Shown piece after piece: positions 60,971-64,000 of a DNA stretch of 64,000 bases. The notes under the pieces are model-generated. The model saw nothing but the letters and a program-made list of their open reading frames with translations, did not search any database and was not told the origin of the DNA. This stretch comes from Pseudomonas sp. NKUCC02_KPG (GTDB taxonomy: Bacteria; Pseudomonadota; Gammaproteobacteria; Pseudomonadales; Pseudomonadaceae), in contig NZ_JAHKRC010000013.1 in the NCBI RefSeq assembly GCF_019345465.1, positions 121,290 to 185,289 on the forward strand, read 5' to 3'. The translations under genes were made by a program, and so were the position numbers. Position 1 is the first letter of the stretch. Each line of letters opens with the position of its first letter.

Positions 60971-61669
60971 GTGGCCGTCAAACTCAATCCTTTAAACAGC
61001 ATAGTTGTATCGGGCCCCATACCCGCTCATTTGGCGCGGGTGGTGATTGAAGAAACTTTGCGCAACGCCATTCTTGATGGCCGCTTGCCATGCGGTACCG
61101 CAATCCGCCAAGAGGCGTTGGCACAGTTGTTTGGCGTTAGCCGAATGCCCGTGCGCGAGGCACTGCGTCAGCTGGAAGCTCAAGGCTTGCTGCAGGTCGT
61201 GCAATACAAAGGAGCGGTTGTTGCTCCTTTGATCGAGGACAACTCGCTGGAGACCTACGAGCTGCGCCTGTTGCTTGAAGCCCAGGCACTGCGTCTGTCA
61301 GTACCACTGCTGACTGACGAGGACTTTGAAACGGCCGACAGCTATATCGAGGCACTTGAATCCGAAACAGATTTCGGCAAGATCGGCACACTCAACCGGC
61401 AATTTCATCAAGCGCTTTACTGCAGGGCGCCGAATCGAAAACTGCTGGCGTTGATTGAGGCAGGGCTTATCGAGGAAGAACGCTTTCTGCGCTTTAACCT
61501 TGAGCAGATGGACCTTGGCAAGTTGTGCCAGGACGATCACAGGGCACTGTTGCGTCATGCCCGAGCCAGAGATGTTGAGTCATGCATTGCAGAGTTGGAG
61601 TTACATCTGCAACGCGGTGTTACGGCTATTACCCACTATCTGAACACTCAGAATGCAAAACAGCCCTGA
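60971..61669 (+). CDS. GntR-family regulator, FCD domain
   Basis: Protein of 232 residues with GTG start and a poor ribosome site. N-terminal winged helix (IEETLRNAILDGRLPCGTAIRQEALAQLFGVSRMPVREALRQLEAQGLLQVVQYKGAVVA) and C-terminal FCD helical domain (TLNRQFHQALYCRAPNRKLLALIEAGL; DDHRALLRHARARD), with candidate metal-binding His residues. No obvious target operon is next to it: left is the divergent GT39 gene, right is the convergent chemoreceptor. Confidence 0.88.
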   Translation: MAVKLNPLNSIVVSGPIPAHLARVVIEETLRNAILDGRLPCGTAIRQEALAQLFGVSRMPVREALRQLEAQGLLQVVQYKGAVVAPLIEDNSLETYELRLLLEAQALRLSVPLLTDEDFETADSYIEALESETDFGKIGTLNRQFHQALYCRAPNRKLLALIEAGLIEEERFLRFNLEQMDLGKLCQDDHRALLRHARARDVESCIAELELHLQRGVTAITHYLNTQNAKQP

Positions 61670-61689
61670 CGCTTGAAACGCCAGGGCTG
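61661..61689 (-). terminator. Hairpin between GntR gene and chemoreceptor gene
   Basis: CAGCCCTG and CAGGGCTG arms extend inward (CGC/GCG); on the minus strand a TTTT follows, so it fits as the chemoreceptor terminator. It overlaps the GntR stop. Confidence 0.6.
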
Positions 61690-61717
61690 TGGATAAGTCT
61701 TGAGCGACTAGCGATCC

Positions 61718-63598
61718 TCAGATCTTGAAGCTGTCGACCAATTGCTTGAGACGACTGGCTTGCTGCGACAGGGCATCGCAGTCCTTGAGGGTTTCGTTGA
61801 GGTTCACCACACCTTGCTGGTTAAGCAGGTTGATCTGGTTGATATCCACATTGAGGGTTTCGACCACGGCGGTCTGTTCCTCGGTTGCGGCGGCAACCGA
61901 CTGGTTCATTCCGTCGATTTCTTCGATACGTTGAGTCACGCTGATCAATCGAGCCCCCGCCTGATTCGCGACCTCGACGCTTTCTTCGCTGGAAATCTGG
62001 CTCGCATTCATGGTGCTGACCGCTTCGCGGGAACCCACTTGCAGCGAGGTGATCATTTTATGTATCTCCTCCGCCGACTCCTGAGTGCGGTGAGCGAGGT
62101 TGCGTACCTCATCGGCCACCACGGCAAAGCCTCGACCCGCCTCCCCCGCACGCGCGGCCTCAATGGCTGCGTTGAGGGCCAGCAGGTTGGTTTGCTGAGA
62201 GATGCCTTTGATCACATCCAGAATGTGGCCGATATTGTCGGTGCTGGCATTCAGGGTTTCGATTTGCGCACACGACAGACTGATCTTCTGCGAAAGCTCG
62301 GTCATGGCCTGGATGGTCTGCTCGACAACCTTGCGACCATCATCTGCCTGCTCACTGGCTCCGCTGGCATGCTGTGACGCGTCGGCAGCATTGCGGGCGA
62401 TTTCCTGGGTGGCAGCACCCAACTCGTTGATGGCGGCGGCCACGCTGTTGGTTCGCGCACTCTGCTCGTCCGAGCCGACAATGGATGCGTTGGACGATGC
62501 CATGACGCGGTGAGACAAATCATGCACATGGCGGGTAGCAGAGGACACTTCGCTGATTGACGCGTGAATACGCTCAACGAACTGGTTGAACGAGCTGGCC
62601 AACTCCCCAAATTCATCCTTGTTCTCAATGACCAAGCGCCGTGTCAGGTCGCCTTCGCCTTGCGCGATGTCTTGCATCGCACGCCCCATCGTAGTGAGCG
62701 GACGCATTAATACCTGGATCAACAAGCTCAGCAGCAGTGCAATCGCGGCCACGGCAATAAACATCGCAATCACTGCCGATGTGCGGAATTTAGACAGCGG
62801 CGCGTAAGCCTTTTCTTTGTCGATGGATTGACCGATAAACCAATCTGCGGACGGCAAGCCTGTCACCGGGGTAAAGGAAATAATCCGCTCCTGGCCGTCG
62901 AGCCTGACTTCCTGAACACCTTTTTCAATGCGTAGAGCACTGGACGGGTAGATATCCTTCAGGTTTTTCATCACCTGATTTTTATCCGGACTGACGATGA
63001 TCTGGCCATCGCTGCTCACCAAAAACGCATAACCCAGACCACCTGAATCAACTGAGTTAATGATTTTGACCAGGCTATCGAGGCTCAGATCACCGCCTGC
63101 CACGCCGAGCAGCTCACCGCCTTTTTTAACCGGCATGGCAATGGTCACAATCAGGCCCCCGACAGCTGCCATGTAGGGCGGTGTCAGCATGGTCTGACCA
63201 GCGCTTACCGCTTGCTTGTACCAAGGGCGCTCACGGGGGTCATAACCTTCGGGCATTGTGGCATCGGGGCGCTGGGTAAAAACTCCGTTGGCTTGCCCGA
63301 CGTAGGTGAACTGGAAGTTGGAGGTAAACGCTGGCTGATCGACCAGGCCGGGCAGATCAGCCTGGCTGCCTTGATGCGCAATGCTTTGTGCGAGGCTCTC
63401 CAGCACCAGGATGCGGCCACTGAGCCAATTCTGAACACTGCTGGCTGTCAGGTTGCCAGCTTGCTGCACCGAGGACTCGATGTTTTGCTTGATGGTGTCG
63501 CGCTGCAGGTAGTCGTTATACAAAGTGAATAATGCAAACGCCAGAACCACGACCCCTGAAGCGGCCAGAAGGATTTTATGGCTGAACTTTAGATTCAT
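61718..63598 (-). CDS. Methyl-accepting chemotaxis protein with amino-acid-type dCache domain
   Basis: Protein of 626 residues. Membrane segment (~10-28), periplasmic dCache domain (~30-275), second membrane segment (~277-298), HAMP, and a cytoplasmic signalling tip (NAAIEAARAGEAGRGFAVVADEVRNLAHRTQESAEEI). The dCache amino-acid motif is readable: Tyr119, Arg124, Trp126, Tyr127 (YDPRERPWY), Tyr142 and Asp170 (GGD). So it probably senses amino acids or GABA, as do PctA/B/C of P. aeruginosa. Methylation sites are expected in the flanking helices. Gene-free 63599-63838 carries its promoter. Confidence 0.92.
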   Translation of the reverse strand: MNLKFSHKILLAASGVVVLAFALFTLYNDYLQRDTIKQNIESSVQQAGNLTASSVQNWLSGRILVLESLAQSIAHQGSQADLPGLVDQPAFTSNFQFTYVGQANGVFTQRPDATMPEGYDPRERPWYKQAVSAGQTMLTPPYMAAVGGLIVTIAMPVKKGGELLGVAGGDLSLDSLVKIINSVDSGGLGYAFLVSSDGQIIVSPDKNQVMKNLKDIYPSSALRIEKGVQEVRLDGQERIISFTPVTGLPSADWFIGQSIDKEKAYAPLSKFRTSAVIAMFIAVAAIALLLSLLIQVLMRPLTTMGRAMQDIAQGEGDLTRRLVIENKDEFGELASSFNQFVERIHASISEVSSATRHVHDLSHRVMASSNASIVGSDEQSARTNSVAAAINELGAATQEIARNAADASQHASGASEQADDGRKVVEQTIQAMTELSQKISLSCAQIETLNASTDNIGHILDVIKGISQQTNLLALNAAIEAARAGEAGRGFAVVADEVRNLAHRTQESAEEIHKMITSLQVGSREAVSTMNASQISSEESVEVANQAGARLISVTQRIEEIDGMNQSVAAATEEQTAVVETLNVDINQINLLNQQGVVNLNETLKDCDALSQQASRLKQLVDSFKI

Positions 63599-63839
63599 AG
63601 CATGGGACTTCTTATGCCAAAAGGTTGGATGCGTACGTGGGCACCGTTGTGTGTAACAGCGCAGACAACCTCTTGGCAGGTCTGCTCGTACGCATTGCTC
63701 AACAGGCTGTCGGCACCAATTGCGGAATACTTAGCCACTTTTGGTAGCTATGTGTTTAATCCGACGAAAGCGCAGCCGTGGCTTTAAAAAGGGATATGGG
63801 AAGGGCTAGAGAACAGAAGGCGCTGGGGATTTATATCGC

Positions 63840-63880
63840 GCAAAAAACAAAACCCCTGTCTGCGTTAGCAGACAGGGGTT
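63840..63880 (-). terminator. rRNA operon terminator
   Basis: On the minus strand, AACCCCTGTCTGC, loop TAAC, GCAGACAGGGGTT then TTGTTTTTTG; a 13-base stem with a T-run, just past the 5S gene end. Confidence 0.92.
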
Positions 63881-63892
63881 TCGGAATTCAAT

Positions 63893-64000
63893 CTTGACGA
63901 TGACCTACTCTCACATGGGGAAACCCCACACTACCATCGGCGATGCATCGTTTCACTTCTGAGTTCGGGATGGGATCAGGTGGTTCCAATGCTCTATGGT
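63893..64000 (-). rRNA. rrf: 5S rRNA, 3' part
   Basis: The plus strand CTTGACGATGACCTACTCTC (63893 on) is the reverse of the 5S 3' end; the internal GGGATGGGATCAGGTGGTTC (conserved loop region) and CATCGTTTCACTTCTGAGTT follow. The 5' end lies just beyond the right edge. It shows that an rRNA operon reads leftward into this window. Confidence 0.95.

Noticed and set aside
63602..63787. 61-codon frame upstream of the chemoreceptor gene
   Set aside because: No ribosome site, no family resemblance; it overlaps the probable chemoreceptor promoter.

Overview
The window reads as a chromosomal segment of a Pseudomonas species, probably of the fluorescens/fragi/putida side of the genus. The evidence is gene content and order typical of that genus (algR-hemC-hemD-hemX-hemY, algP, algQ, dsbB, ppx/ppk convergent, ubiD-rho-trxA, gabD-gabT), high-G+C codon use, tight ATGA/TGATG gene overlaps, and several REP-type repeats with the core GGGAGCGGGCTTGCTCGCG. 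Most of the window is ordinary core genome. It ends inside a 5S rRNA gene, so an rRNA operon on the minus strand lies to the right.

Layout. 1-3.9 kb: RbbA-type ABC exporter genes. 3.9-9.8 kb: FliL-like protein, glpT, ChaC-type cyclotransferase, a small PagP-like outer-membrane protein, a ferredoxin reductase, ubiD. 9.9-11.8 kb: rho and trxA. 11.9-15.7 kb: a GntR/FadR-type regulator diverging from a complete polar amino acid ABC importer. 15.9-19.8 kb: ppx and ppk. 20.2-23.3 kb: DedA, sterol-desaturase-like protein, elbB, YaiI. 26-31.7 kb: cytochrome c/FTR1 iron permease, LysE exporter, MscS channel, ABC-F ATPase. 31.7-39.95 kb: algP, FKBP, algQ, dsbB, hemYXDC, algR. 40.3-50.5 kb: argH, GST, PAS-GGDEF-EAL protein, desA, HDOD response regulator, gabT, gabD. 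50.8-51.2 kb: tRNA-Arg(CCG) and tRNA-Ser(GCT). 51.3-58.8 kb: a DUF945 protein and a MarR-controlled AaeAB-like efflux operon with its own outer-membrane factor. 58.9-63.6 kb: DUF2789 protein, GT39 glycosyltransferase, GntR regulator, chemoreceptor.

The stretch that does not look like the rest is 23.35-25.9 kb. It holds a stand-alone, single-chain phenylalanyl-tRNA-synthetase-like protein (PheS catalytic core fused to a PheT-type FDX-ACB domain, with an altered substrate pocket). Diverging from it are an unusually short 33-codon gene ending in a Trp-rich tail (GWAPLAWAFQPD) and a gene for a protein resembling M29-family aminopeptidases in its C-terminal third. The intergenic DNA between the two directions is about one-third G+C by hand count, far below the flanks, and carries a 19-bp imperfect direct repeat exactly 100 bp apart. 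I read this as a horizontally acquired cassette and the best candidate for an undescribed system: perhaps a peptide whose modification or amino-acid attachment is done by the synthetase-like enzyme and whose processing is done by the peptidase-like one. That function is inference; the gene layout and motifs are what is seen.
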